A DNA stretch of 64,000 nt from Trichostrongylus colubriformis (GCA_963978905.1 OZ022257.1:31883274-31947273), one strand, 5' to 3'. Shown: positions 22,378 through 35,125, counted from the stretch's first letter. Made by a program: numbers and translations. The notes: a model not told the origin generated them from the letters alone.

Positions 22378-25300
22378 CTTGTTGTCGTCACTCCCACTGC
22401 GTGCTAGTATGGTAATTTTTTCGCCTCCGCTTAGGTTACGTTGCAATTCAAAATTCGGATGAGCAGAAATATGCTCTACAGCATGTATACTCTGCCAATT
22501 AGCCACGAATCGCAAAGAAGAAATTGGACCACGCATGGAAGACACCTAAAAAACGTATGACTGTATAACCCAACTTGAGAGAGGATAACTCTGAAAACAA
22601 GAAAACCTTTAAGAACTGTCTGCTGCTAATTTCCCAGATGCAGTATTTTCCCGAGGAATCACCTGAAGCCAACAACGACCCATCGCCACTGACAGCCAGG
22701 GCAGTTATCTCGTGAGAATGACCACTGAAGACAGGAACACGCTCATTTTTCTCATCAGCGACTTGCACTAACAATTCCCTCGCGTCGTCCTAAATCCGTC
22801 CTGTATTCAAACCAGAAATAAAAATCCATCTTATTTGTAAACAAGAAGTCTTGCGTGTTTGCTTGTCTTGCGTCTGTCGCATCGTATACGGCCGGCTACG
22901 GGGGTAGTAAATGTGCGACAGCAATGTTTTTTAATGATTCGTACCACTGGCAGAGTGTCGTGAAGACAGGATGTCATATTTTTTTCGAAGGCACCTGATT
23001 TCCAGCGATGTAGTGGATTTCCCGCGTTTTTTCTGCTAGAAAGCCAGGCAACGAATCTGGTTTCCCCTGTGAACGTAATAAGTCACAGTAACTAACCCTT
23101 CGAAGAGGGAAAAAGTTACATCCAGGACCGACAATCTTTGAGATCACTATTAGATTCCCTTTTTCACCAAATTTCATTAAAGGATGAAATAAGCGGCATC
23201 TTAAATCAAGAAACCGTGTAGTTTCTTGGCTTTCAAGAAATCGTGTCGAAGCCTGTGGCCGCGTCAGTACACGTTTCTCGTCCGTCAGCACCACTGACAT
23301 GGGTGTGCACCTTTAAACTGGAAAGTATACGGTAAGATTAGCACAGGACACACACACCACTCACACACACCACACATACGCACATACACAGAGTTCGCCG
23401 ATTATATCAAGCAGGATGACAGCACAAATACACGGATAACTGAGAAACTCATTTTTCCACGCACAATTTCTTTACGGAATTTATGGCTTATTATCTTTTC
23501 AATGTTTCTATGCACGTACCGTACATCACAAGTGCATTTTTCCCTTTTTGAGCATCTCCACCATGTTGCCTTTTCTATGAATCTGGAGTTTATGTTCCAC
23601 CTAGACTGGTACTTCCTTAAGGTCAAAGTTCAACGCAATCAATGGATAGGTCTCCCATCATAGGTAGCGCTGTAGTGTGCCGTCAGGTGCGAAGTGACCT
23701 GCGGTAATCCTGTCATTACTCTTCCGCGTACATTCCAGACTGAAACCTTCCCACTGGAAAATGCAACCCATTCCAACGGGCCAAATACCATAACACTTTC
23801 CATAAACTTTCCTCCACTCATACTGGATCCGACCGCAAAGTTGAGTATGGAGTTAGGGTGAAATGGAATACTTTCTTTTTCATCGATCATATGGATATTC
23901 ATTTATCTTGACTCTCCTTACAAAAGCCTCCATCACGCCATCAAAAATCTCACCACACGATAAGAAAGCATAGCTCAAGGGACTGCTTCAGCAGATTTTT
24001 ACAATGAAGATAGACGATAGAGGAGTGCTTATAATGCAGCGTTAAAATTAGCGATTTTACGAATCTGCGGAAAAGGATTAGATGGGTGTCGATCGGAAAT
24101 GGTGTGGAGATTGCGAGAGTGCATTTCTGTGGAAATGCAAAATTGTGGAAACCTCAATCTACTATTCTGCATTTCCACAAAAACGCAAATTCCGCAACTC
24201 TCATAATGCGTATCTTTATCATCTTCCACAGATTCCGCACACAAACGGTGATTCCACTATATGATAGTTGCCTAATGAACGATGTTAATGAAACGTAATA
24301 AGTGAAACGTAATAAAAGTGACCAATGATGAGTTGTTTAAAAAACTAGATGTTGTTGGTGCGAAGTTAAGAAGATTATGAGGCATATTTTCCTTACAGCT
24401 TCAAACTCAAGGGAAAATACACTTTCCACCACGAGCTTTGTCATCTATAAGATAGGAAAAGTCGATAACATCGCAAATGAGGAGATGATTTTCATGGAAC
24501 TGCTGGACAATAAATCGTTGAATGAGGCTTAGAAAAAAAAGCCCTGTTTAATCATACTTGGGGTTAGAAGCATTCGGAAGACAAGCATATGCCCAGGCTC
24601 AAGCCTCCGTCGACGAATCCTCGACAAGGAGGGTTGTATTTGATTCGCTGAGAGGGGGTCGTAATCTAGAAGTCAGCAGCGATCAAAGAAAATTCTTCCG
24701 CTGGGCGCCCAAAGCGCAAAGGGGAGAGGCTCATGTAAAACTGAGAAGCTGGACTTACATCTGAAACTAATAATTAAGTCCATCTTCAATTAACGAATCT
24801 CGAGGATATACAAAAAGAAGAATGCCGCAACTAGAAATCAAGACATGACACGAAAATTCCAAGATGATTGTTAAGTCGATACTGTACACAGAGAGAACAG
24901 TGGACAGGCGCAGAAGATAAACACTGGTAAAGTGTACTCTTCTAGACCTCCTGGAATTGTGTACCGTGAACAAGGCATCAAACTTTTGAATCGAACGCGT
25001 ATGACTTATGCTGTGGTGCGAGGTTGATTCTTGATTCCTTATTCGCACATCATCATTCCATGAACCCTTTTCCCTTCAACCTGATGAATTGTCAATGGAA
25101 ACCTCACGCATGGCGCGACCCACAACGAAGCCAGCCAACGCCTGTCACCCTCCCGTTGAACCTACTGCACTGCTAACAAGTACAGAATGACCTTCGACAT
25201 CCACGGATTAGCTTTGGAAAACGCTGTATATCGAAGGTCACTGCATAGATGAATACACATGAAAATATGGGATGAAAGTATAAAACATTAGCGGTGGAGT

Positions 25301-28300
25301 AATTTCATATGTTGAGTACAACATATGAGATTATGCATTGTGCACTGTGCGGTGTTGAGTGCATGTGAGCAAAATGGGTATAGCGGGCCACTATATGAAT
25401 AAAAGGATGGTTTGTATTCACTAATACTGTGGATGAAATTCTCATGCAGTGCAGGCCGGCATAGGCCAATCGCCCTCCCATGGTCTCTTGTGAGCAGAGG
25501 ATATGTTCTTGGAGCATTTCAGACCAATGAATCATTTTTTTTCTGAAAATTGAGGAGGATCTCACCACTTCGACAAAAAAAAAAAGCCACAACTGGCATT
25601 TTTCAATATATACGGTATAATTCAAACAATCATTAGAATCGTAGACCACGTAGATCCCGCATGGGAAATTCGCACTCATACGTACGAGGAAAATTAAAGG
25701 GAGGGAGATCGCTACGTATGAAGGAAATAAGGACCATTCGAAAAGAGGGTACTTCGACATTTTTTTTCTCGATTGGGTTTGCACATACAGGGTGTCCCAA
25801 AATTATGGGCGCCTAAACTCATAATTCTTCGGATTCCTCCATACAATGGTATCAATCCTTTTTATTTCAATTGCTGCTCAGTGGGTGCACAGGATCTTCT
25901 TATACCAAGGTGCACGCTTGTCGGGGTGAAGCTCATGGTATTTTCGAGATTCAGAAGTTTTTCAAATACACTTGGTGGTCATTCGCTTCAACGGTGACAC
26001 GCACCTCGCCGTACTTTTGTTCGAGCGGAAAAATTTCCACGTCCTGAACCGTTAAGGGCAACCCACTGTGGCCAACAACGTCTGGTAGGGTATACCATGC
26101 CGATAGAGTGTTCGGATTCCAGCAATCGGGTCCCAGTAATGATTGAGTGTCCAATAATGACACGCTGTTGGTTTCCTTCAATTTCTGCGTAAAGCATGCG
26201 GGAATGTGAACATGAGGAATTGGCCGTTGGACATAATAAAGCACTGCCCTCACTAGTCTTTAGCAACAATACTTGGTGAGTTGAGCGGCTAAGCGCTTTA
26301 GTTTATATAGGGTCCGCCGATAAGCGCGCTCGATCTTTGAAATGAAATAAAGCAAGTCGTGTGAGAGGTATGAATGAAATTTATTTTTTGTTTGAAGAGT
26401 ATTCGAAGGCATTATGTATGGAAAATTACATCGTTCAAATGGCCACCCCAGCTTCGCCTGGTGGCGCGCATACGAGAAGTCCAATTTTCAATTGACTCAG
26501 GCGCACAAATCGGGCTATATTTCATCGATGGCGTGACGTATGTTGACTTTGAGGTCATCAGTGTTTTGTGGTTGGATTGCGTAGATCTGCGATTCAAGAA
26601 AATTCCACAAGAAATAGTCTAGTGGGGTTAGATCGCACGATCTCGGTGGCCAGTTGATGTCGCCTCCGCGCGATACAACCTTTCCTCCGAAGCGCTCGTG
26701 CAGAAGATCCATAGTGGCGCGCGCTGTGTGGCTTATAGCGCCGTCCTACTGAAACCACATATCCTCGACATCCATGTTGTCGATTTCATGCCAGAAAAAA
26801 CTCGTTATCATGGATCTGTATCGTTTGCCGTTTACCGTGATGGCCACACCATCGTCGCTCTCGAAGAAATACGGCCCTTTGATGCCTCCGGCCCAAAATC
26901 CACACCAAACAGTAACATTCGCTGAGTGCATTGCGACCTGGTGGACTTCCTGTGGGTTGTCTCGGCACAATAACGGCAATTCTGCAAATTGGCGGAGCTC
27001 GCGGAACGTTGCTCGAACCGACCGCTGAGCCAGTACTGCAACCTCACAGAGCGGAGCAATGAAGTAGAGTAGTAACTATGCCCTATATGAAAATGTGAGT
27101 AACATTCATAGATACATGAAATCTGAAAGGGCTGGCGAAGCCGATCTTCCTATAGAGGAGAAGCGGACGACGGCAGCTCGGCTAATATCCACACAATAAT
27201 GTTAACAGAGCTGCTCAACTATGTATTTAGTAAGGACTATAGTATAACATTGTTGAATTCACACTTATCCGCTAATCCACTGGTGGCACCCTTTAGTCAC
27301 AGAAATCAGAAAAAGTACCCCCTTGTGAGGTCCACCATCCACTTCCGACCCTCTACGCACTTAATGGTAGTTAACTGAGCCGACTATGACTTTCATTCAC
27401 TTCCCTACCCACCCTATGGTCGGTCTAGTCTAAATGGTACTGTTCCTCCTACAACTAAACATACCTGCATGCCATCTCAGTGTGCCGACGCCTACTGCGA
27501 CGTCGGCGCACCGTGGAATAACGGCGAGGGTACGATTGGTGTTTATATGAGAAGGAGGTGCTATCACAATGATAATATAACCTTACAATGATACTATGGC
27601 ACCCATCAGTTTCTCCCTACTTAAAAGCACACCACGCGATAATCACATTAGTGGCTTACTTTCTTGGGGTAAGTAGGTTCTAAGATAGGTGCTCAGGTTG
27701 TACCCTTGTTGCGGCTTGATCGTGCATCCTCGCGGTGACAGGCGCGCTCTACCCGAGCCGAGTTGAGCCCCTCGAGCCGAATCACACCTGGCCTTAGACG
27801 AACAAATTTCCAACGTGGCTCTTACGTGGAGAAGGAAACTTTCGATAAGACAAGCAGTGACTTCAGTAGTGAAGGCAGCCTCAGCAGGAAAGAACAGGCG
27901 ATATCGTAGCATTTTGCGCGATATCATCGAGCAAAAGCTCTTTTAAAATCTCCAATACTCGTACGAGGACTGAATACAGGAGCTTCATCTTTGGTGGTTT
28001 GACTCATTTTTCTTCACTGGTGGGTAGAGCAGGGCCTTTACGTCCAGGAATACGCGCGATAACTCTCACAATTTATCGCGAGGTGTGTCTTTAAAGACGA
28101 TGCTTTGTCTATCATTCCCTAATCACAATCACTCACTTGCGCACGGACAGACATACTTTACATTCCGGCAAACAGACGCATAAAGTTACTGGTTTATATA
28201 AAAGAAGGATATTGTAATAGCGGCGCGGCAACAGCGATCTACGCACTACCTGGTTTATATTTAATTACTACTTTCCTTATCCTTGTATCCCCTATCCCTG

Positions 28301-31300
28301 CCGCAGTACTTGTACGACTGAATTTTGTTAGGTTCTTATGTTAGTCCTTATTTTTTATCTTATCACAGGTATGGTTTCAGTTTTTCTCCATGGGCTTTTC
28401 AATTGCGAGTTCAATCGCATTGTCTGGGGAAAGAACCATAGAGTTACAGGAAAACGAAGAGAGTAAGAGTCGTATGGAGGTAACCTTTCTTTTTGTAGGA
28501 GGGAGGGGGTGATTTTCGGAAATTTCTTTCGACGCCATGCTTGACCCTGGTGGGTTATTACCATGGGTATTAATCTGCAATTCGCTTTTTGCATAGGTAC
28601 ATAAACAAAACGGATGCGTCAACGCCAGTGTCATGTTACTGTGTTGAAAAACTTTTGCAACTGCGAAAGGGGTTGCAGTGACAGAAACAATAAAGCCATA
28701 TCAATAACCCGAAGAAGAGGAAAACAGCTCACCAAAGCATAGAGGTTAATCTGTGCAATACTTCCTGTATCCGAACCGAGAAACAAGCGTGTTTCAGCAG
28801 GATCAATTTCGCACGCAGTGAGCGGCCGATCTGCTGATATCTAAACAAGAAAAAGGCCAAAAAAGGGGTGCAACTCTTAGTGTACAACCATTACAAAAAG
28901 AAACATTCACTTTTAACAGAAAATCTAGCAAAACAGGAACATACTCTCAGTAAGACTTCATCAAGCGAAACTGAATGAATGGTAGCCACATGATCTAAAC
29001 CACAAGTGGCTACACGGGGATTGGCTCCACTGCTAACTGATAAACCACGCACCGCTAACGAATGCGCTCTCCATTTACGCACAGGTATAATACTGTGATC
29101 ACGATCATGTGAAATCATGCTGCAAACTTTCACATTAAAGTAACAAAAAAATTGATTTTATAGCAAATGACCAGTTCAGGGCACACAACACTGCACACAT
29201 ATTCCTACTTTGAACATCATCCCTCGATAGAACATCAGTGACCACTCGGTTAAGTGTGTAAATAAATAAATAAATAAATATACAGGGTGTGTCAACAACT
29301 AGTCACCTGGCGCTCATGGCTCACATTCGCCACTTATACAAAGCTCGCAGTATTGAAAGAGATGAAAGCAACGGGGTAAAATGCCCTTGAAATGTTTCTT
29401 TGAAAGCAGGAACACGGTTTACTGCCTTCTTCCCCAAAAGGCGAAGATGTTCAAAGCAGTAGGCTCTCGAACACCTATCGCATCAGCTTGCCGAAAACAG
29501 CAAAGCCAACTTCCGCTGTTCGTCAACCACCTTTTGTGGACAACCTTTTGAGGACTATCGCTTCCTTGAAAGCCAGTCATTGCTGATAGAATAACGTTGC
29601 TATGACCCGCATATTTTTCCATATCCCGGACCTGCCTACGAAAGGATTTCAATGGTGATAAAACTCTCAGCTACTTGAAAACAAAGGGCACTGAGATCCT
29701 GACGAAATACAAGTGCACCACATTATCAACGACTATCGAGTGTGGGTGACCCTTAGTAGGAATGTGTACAAGGATGGTGAAATCGCGGATTTCACAGCAG
29801 TGATAATCGCGTGACTGATGATGCACATCCATCACTATGGGCGCATGAATATGTTGGCTTAACAGGAGCTCTCGATCTTATTTCTGCAGTAGGATGTTAC
29901 GGAGTGGTGATCCTGTTAACCGTTTCCTTGAATTTCGAGGATGAAAACATCAGGTAGGATGTGATAACATTTCATTAGTTCAGAGTTAACAAGGCAGGAA
30001 AAATTGACCCTTTTCGGTACCCTCTGCGGATCTCCACATGCTCACATAAACATACAGTCGCCTCGCACACCAGTACACAACGAAATTTCGAAATACGTGC
30101 GATAAAGGGGTAAAAATGAATGTTACTCACTCTGAAATCAAGTAGCAGCTGACTGTCCCATCGGTTGATGCTGTGAACAGAACAGATTCATCAGATGACA
30201 ATGATAGTCGCGTGACTGATTGATAATGCGCATCTACGGCCGCCAAAAGCTCTCCACTACCCAACTAAAAACTGTTAAAACATCGCAAGAACTGGAAACG
30301 ACGACAATCTAGGGTTGTTCAACTGTGAGAGACGAAGCTCATCTGTATTTTGAATTCCACATGAGTTGGTTTTAACTAGAAAAGTTATACTGCCCGAAGT
30401 TTATCAAGCCGTCGTACATATCGAGGAAAGCGACGTACTAATTACTACTGCAGGCGGCCTGGGCTCAAACAACAAACTGAAGTTGAGCAAAGAATCTTCA
30501 ATGGCAAGTACGCAAAACGGGTGAGATCTTCTCACTGAAAGAGTTAGGCCGCGGTCACACTTTACGTGTCTGTCCCTATTGACGCAACCATGTGCCTGCA
30601 GTATGGTGATCGTGGCGAGAGCTCAGGAATTCAAACTCGAATATGGCATAGTATGGTACTATGCCAAGATTCGAAATCGAAATCGTGGGCTCTGGCCGCG
30701 ATTACCATGCGTAGTGTGGTTGGGTCGAGCGTTATGCAAACAGTGCGCGTTATCAGACTGACGCCGTCGTCTGCGGCAGGCACATGGTTGCGTCAATTTG
30801 ACGCCGGTGCCGGCGACAATTGACGCAGACACATAAAGTATGACCGCGGTCTTACGTAAAAACTAGGAAGAGAGGGCGCACGTACACTAACAGCAACCGG
30901 AGAAAAAACTGAAAGGACATGTACGGCCACTTGAAGAGATTGATGTGAAGTACAAATGCTACTTGCAGGGATGGAGACTGTTCAGAACAGATTGTAAGCT
31001 GAGACTGTAAACTATCGGAAACGAAGGAGAAAACTTCTTGACACACTGAAAAATGATAGCAAATAAGAAGACACATAGTGTAGTCAACGTTGTAAGGGCA
31101 GCTCACATGTGCAAAGAACGCAGCTTATTGTGAAGTACCTAGGCTCAGGAACCACTACAAGTATCTCGGGTGACTGCACTACCATTCTTATGCATGCTTG
31201 GTAATACCACATATACTACAAAGCACTCACAAAAATGCGGTTATGATGGATACCATAAAGTTCCATGGTTCGTCTCGTCCTTGTAATTCATCGCCCTCCC

Positions 31301-33591
31301 AAATCCGTCTAGTGAGGCCATTCGGGGAGCTGATCACGAACATGACATCCGTTTTTGGCGTTGGCACCAAAATGGTAAAACGACTTCTTTCAACAAAATG
31401 GTGAATTTCGTATGAAATTGTCATTTAGGGGTTATTCCTGATCACGAATATGGCATCAATGCCGCGGACGGTGCGGACGCCGTTTGGCTTAGGTGACATC
31501 AGCCTTGTTCATTTGTGCTGTAGGGCTACTAGTGTAGCAGGGGACTTTTTTCATTGTTAAATCATAGTTGAATAACCTTTACATTAGATTAGCATCATTT
31601 CACAAGCTACAATACATACACATCCCGCGCGCAAGAGTTTCATTCTATCTCCCGTCAAACTTGGTCCCGGTGCTTATGTGGTTGAAGAGGAGCGCTCCAT
31701 CCTGCTTTGCGCCCGATGTTATTTTTGCGTAGTTCCTATTAGGAAATCCCATTCGCTCATTTTCAGGACAAGATGCGCACATCCGCATTATTTTGGATGC
31801 AGTGGTATATCCGGTACGCAATCATCGCCGGCAAGCATGCGTGAAATAATATATATCGACAGTAACGAAAAATAAGTATCTCAAATAGAGTAGATTTATG
31901 GGTTGGAAACAGTACTGATATCTGCTGGCTTGCGCAAGTGTATGAACCGAACTTGCATCCTCACAGGGTACACCGGGAGTCTACGATTCCACGATAGGGA
32001 AGGGTTTGTATTTGACCGCAAACGAGAAGGTAGTACCGCAGAAGTCAGTCACAAGCACTAGAATCTTTCACTAAACAATTTTCACTTAGCAGATGAGAAG
32101 CGAAGGTTATTTCACAGCGGGTTCGTGTAGGCACTTGTGAAATAAATATTTTTTGTGCTTCAGGTGAGAATACATGGCAATAAAACACATTAATATTATA
32201 CAATCCGGCAATAGTGACTGATAAAGGTCAAAGTCGTAGAGCTCTGTTCGTACTGGAGCGGCTACTTTCCTTGATACTTGGGTGTGTCCTTATCCTAGCG
32301 TTTCTAATTTAGGACGAGAACAGGAATTATTGAGACAATTTTACTGCACCGTGGCAGATCTTATACAGAAACGACTAAGCACCATGACATATAAGCTTAT
32401 ACTTACCGACCACACAAATATTTGGGTTCCAATTGCTGCGAATAACATGGATCCATCCCTAAGGGTACAGAGTGCAGAAATCGTCCCACTAACAACGGTC
32501 TTGTGATGATAGCGATCTCGTGGGTGCACAGCGAAAGCATGTATGAGAGGACGATCTCTGACAGAAACGATCAGGTGATCACCGCTCGTACCTTAATGAC
32601 GAGTCTGCAGGGTTAAAGAAAAAGAAGAGAACCAAAAGAGTTACCGTTAGGCTACCCAGTCAAGTATGTACGTGGATTCTCACCAAGAGTTATAGCATTT
32701 CCAATAGCAGATCCTTGTAATTCAGACCCTTTATAACTCCACAAGGCAACGCCTGTCCTTGGATCTACAACGATTACAGAAAACGGATCACTGCTCGAAG
32801 CAGCAACGAGCAGCTTCTGAATATTGTTCTTTGAGCGTCTTCAAAAACATATCTGCAGTCACAATATATCTCACGTTCCAACTTTGTCCTGAGCCGTGTG
32901 CAGTCAAAAAGAAACCTGCACAGCACTGGTGCAAAATTAACCCATTAAAGGATGCTAATGTAGTTTAGGGGAGCCACTCCACTGTGCTCAGCTTCGGCCG
33001 CTACTTCCGTCCAGGTTTTTAGCCTATGCCTTAGATTTACGAGGAAGCCCTTACTCTTGAAGCTTAGGTGAAATACACACCAGCAAGCAAACTAATGGTT
33101 GCAGTTTGGTGCTACTGGAGTTGGGGGGGGCCAGCGCACTGTGCTCTGCGTCTCTAACGCAGGGATAGAGCGCAGAGAAGCCATAGCGCTAGCCGAATCG
33201 GCTTCGAATACTGCATAGAAACGATTCTAATGAAGCTAATTCGTGCTTTTTTTTCATCCTATGTTAGCCTAAGCCTTGGGGAAGGAGATTCCCTTTCCCT
33301 AGGCCCAGGCGAATATGCGTAAGTGGTTGTTTAGTCTAGTTGAAGTGAATTTCTCGTTATATTCTGATGGAGGAATAGTTTGATTGTTTTTTCAGTTAGT
33401 TAGCTGTATCTAGGCATAAAATAACCTTGAGAGTGCCTATAAACAGAAATTGGGGGCAACTTATGCTTTTGTCGAGTGGCCCCCCCCAACTCCAGTAGCG
33501 CCGCAGTTTCGAGTGAAGAAAGACAACGAAACGATAAAGGCCCCTCTCAACTACATTAAGACCCACAAAAGATAAGAAATACCTCCGACAT
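22378..33591 (-). CDS. pro-1: WDR18 / IPI3 orthologue, WD40 ribosome-biogenesis protein (3' end unresolved)
   Basis: Eight exons on the minus strand join in frame (365 codons): 33583-33591 (a 9 nt start exon, ATG TCG GAG), 32684-32816, 32407-32591, 30131-30264, 28945-29119, 28733-28840, 22607-22789 and 22378-22545. The product starts MSEKLLVAASSSDPF and follows the order of human WDR18: VALWSYKG, TISALCTLRDGSMLFAAIGT with IFVWS, GELLAAVDAHYQSVTRL, the RVATCGLDHVATIHSVS blade, TRLFLGSDTGSIAQINLY, FSGHSHEITALAVSGDGSLL, then RGPISSLRF. The yeast IPI3 and human PELP1-WDR18 complexes act in nucleolar pre-60S rRNA processing, and in C. elegans pro-1 loss disturbs gonad development. Exon 3 needs an unusual AAG acceptor (32592-32594), because the nearby CAG breaks the frame. 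The first exon is the least certain. Intron 6 spans about 5.9 kb of repeats. The C-terminal ~60 residues are not located. Confidence 0.85.
23340..23400. repeat. CA-rich microsatellite
   Basis: Irregular CACACA tracts interrupted by CTC and TACG words. Confidence 0.6.
24040..24260. repeat. Inverted-repeat patch with GCATTTCCACA words
   Basis: GCATTTCTGTGGAAATGCA is itself a hairpin, and TGCATTTCCACA recurs downstream in both orientations (24120-24190). Related TTCCGCA words are found at 16730-17070. It could fold strongly if transcribed within pro-1 intron 6. Confidence 0.45.
26310..27050 (-). mobile_element. DD41D-type mariner-like element, copy 2 (5'-truncated)
   Basis: The left TIR GGGTCCGCCGATAAGCGCGC is flanked by TA (26308-26309) and nearly equals that of the 5185 copy. 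The minus strand keeps more of the catalytic domain than copy 1: VTVWCGFWAGGIKGPYFFE, then WHEIDNMDVEDMWFQ, a stop where copy 1 has Lys, then DGAISHTARATMDLLHERF, WPPRSCDLTPLDYFLW and NIRHAIDEI. The N-terminal DNA-binding domain and right TIR are missing. Stops and frameshifts disable it. It lies in pro-1 intron 6. Confidence 0.75.
28110..28230. repeat. Dispersed repeat R3, copy 2
   Basis: Matches 7490-7620 through the AAACAGACGCATAAAGTTACTGG phrase. It lies in pro-1 intron 6. Confidence 0.45.
29262..29420. repeat. AAAT microsatellite and lone TIR word
   Basis: An (AAAT)n run of about 20 bases is followed at once by TATACAGGGTGTGTCAACAACT, which looks like one end of a Tc1-type element. No matching opposite end was found nearby. 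It lies in pro-1 intron 4. Confidence 0.45.
29788..29832 (-). pseudogene. Decayed partial duplicate of pro-1 exon 4
   Basis: The plus-strand word GTGATAATCGCGTGACTGATGATGCACATC resembles the exon 4 antisense ATGATAGTCGCGTGACTG, then ATTGATAATGCGCATCTA, at 30205-30240. The match covers about 40 bases with a small gap. It sits in the intron directly downstream of exon 4 and has no open frame. It is possibly an old local duplication. Confidence 0.35.
30547..30851. mobile_element. GGCCGC-family MITE, 305 bp, TTA duplication
   Basis: The ends GGCCGCGGTCACACTTTA and TAAAGTATGACCGCGGTC are inverted repeats, flanked by TTA on both sides (30544-30546, 30852-30854). The sub-terminal words GTGTCTG, TGACGCAACCATGTGCCTGC and their complements extend the pairing. 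A related partial copy is at 36866-37058, and the family recurs at 35126 and 37660. It lies inside pro-1 intron 3. Confidence 0.75.
31440..32280. other. pro-1 intron 3 sequence, nothing recognised
   Basis: No repeats or genes that I can name lie between the MITE at 30547 and exon 3 at 32407. Small ORFs at 31198-31424 occur on both strands and look coincidental. Confidence 0.3.
33107..33503. mobile_element. Inverted-repeat element in pro-1 intron 1
   Basis: GGTGCTACTGGAGTTGGGGG at the left is mirrored by CCCCCAACTCCAGTAGCGCC at the right, including the run of eight G or C. It occupies about half of the intron between the 9 nt first exon and exon 2. The words GCCTAAGCCTTGG near 33265 recur at other sites in the window. 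No target duplication was identified. Confidence 0.5.
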
Positions 33592-33603
33592 TTCGTAAAC
33601 ATG

Positions 33604-35122
33604 CAACTAGTACGAGCGAAACACCTTAGTCATGCACGCTGCTCTCCTAAAAGTACATCATTAAACTACGAATCAGATTGGAATAAAAAGAACCCTACCG
33701 TGTTTCGGAGACGAGGTAAAATATGGCGCCCTCTAAATGTCGGACGCCGGCTGCCGTGCATTTGCGTACCGTTGGCAGGTACCGAACCTTACGCCTAGCT
33801 ATAATCGCCTTGGAGCAGAGTTGGGGGGGGGGATTGCACTCACTACATCACTGCTGAACATGTGATGTTCTCCGTCCTAATCGCTATCACGTGGAAAATT
33901 TTATGATGACAATGTAGTCAAGGGGTCACCACGCAGCTCTCGACGTCCCGCGCTATTTTAGCCTAAGCCTTAATTAAGGATGAACTCGTAACTGCCCTGG
34001 ATATGGTTTAGATGAAAACCTTCACTTTAGTGTACAAACAGATGAAAGCAGATGATTACAGGATGGTATAAGGTGAGGAACGAGAGCGTGAAAATGAGTG
34101 CCCCCGTCTGCATCTATTCAATATTTCTTCCGTATTTGTCTAATAATCAGAACCGGGGTTTTTTTTTGCATTTTCCAGTAGATTCAGTCGGTGTCCATCC
34201 ATCCTGTTATGCTCTATTCCTTACATTAACATCAGCGAAGAAGAGCACAATGCATCACACTTTCCCCAACTCTACTTTTATCGGGAACTGTGGGCTTACA
34301 TCCCTCAAAGTTTCAGACAGTTTCATTCACATTTCGATCAACATGTCGCTTCGGAAAGAACGGTGTTCCAAAAAATTTTTAGTCGAAGACTAGGTCATTG
34401 GCGGTAAGACCTACGTTAGTTCGAAATCAGGTAAGCAGTAGTGTGGAGGATGGGGGGGGGGGGGGGGGGAGGGGGGAGGGGATTTACTGCACTTGGCGGC
34501 GGCCTTATTGTTACCAACGCCTCAGCAGTGAAATGAACCCCTATCCCGTTCTCTAAGGCTAGGCAAAAATAAACGTCCGGGTGTGCAAACTGATGCATGT
34601 AGGATAGCACAGTACAAGAACAACGCAAAAACGAGTTTGAACTTCTTCTGTCTTGCCAACGAGGTTATTAGGTGGAATATTTATTTGAGGCCTAACGTTT
34701 CGACCAGATCGTCTTCCTCAAAGGCCCAGTCCACCACCGCGAGCGTGGAACGCCGCCACTCCGTGTTACTTGTCGTCAGTGAATTGCCGAAAATGAATTG
34801 AAATGTTCGTTAATTATAATTAATCTGGCAGGGCAAAAATGAGTGTCCTGCCAGATTAATTAGTTCCTATTACCTTCTATAGTACCTCTATCTCCCATCT
34901 ATCCTGCACCTTGACAAGTTCGCTGAAGAAGTGCATGTGACCTTCATGTCTGTTCATCCGCAGCATAGACCCTGGAAGCGTAAACCTGAGGCGCCATTGC
35001 TGCCTCAAAAAAACTACACTGATCTAGTAGACTCTAGCAAAGGAAGATATGAGAGGATGCACAACAAGCGAGAACAGCGAGCAATGTTGTGCAGTGGTTA
35101 GGTGCCATCCCGAGCAATGCAC
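33604..35122. other. Intergenic with poly-G tract and a hairpin
   Basis: A nearly pure G run lies at 34452-34480. A 14 bp hairpin (TTAATCTGGCAGG and its complement) is at about 34820-34860. At 34670-34740 the words TTTGAGGCCTAACGTTTCGACC and TCTTCCTCAAAGGCC resemble the 'GGTCGAAACGTTAGG' signature found in the 3' regions of some retroelements, tentatively. There is no gene. Confidence 0.4.
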
Positions 35123-35125
35123 TAA

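Larger units (their letters stand above)
22790..28732 (-). other. Intron 6 of pro-1, repeat-filled
   Basis: This interval separates the pro-1 exons that end …QINLYAL and begin DDARELLVQVADEK. It holds a CA-rich tract (23340-23400), an inverted-repeat patch (24040-24260), a lone TIR word ACAGGGTGTCCCAAAATTAT at 25788 with decayed sequence to 26300, a DD41D mariner-like copy (26310-27050) and repeat R3 (28110-28230). The minus ORFs at 22974-23300, 23639-23902 and 25305-25784 have no family features that I recognise. If the exon linkage is right, this is a long intron for a nematode gene of this type. Confidence 0.6.

Noticed and set aside
23639..23902. 87-codon minus ORF with WVAFSSGKVSVWNV, at first taken for a WD40 exon of pro-1
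   Set aside because: It does not fit the WDR18 order, and the adjoining pro-1 exons already join in frame without it.
25305..25784. 159-codon minus ORF inside pro-1 intron 6
   Set aside because: No motif, no partner exons and biased composition; best explained as chance.
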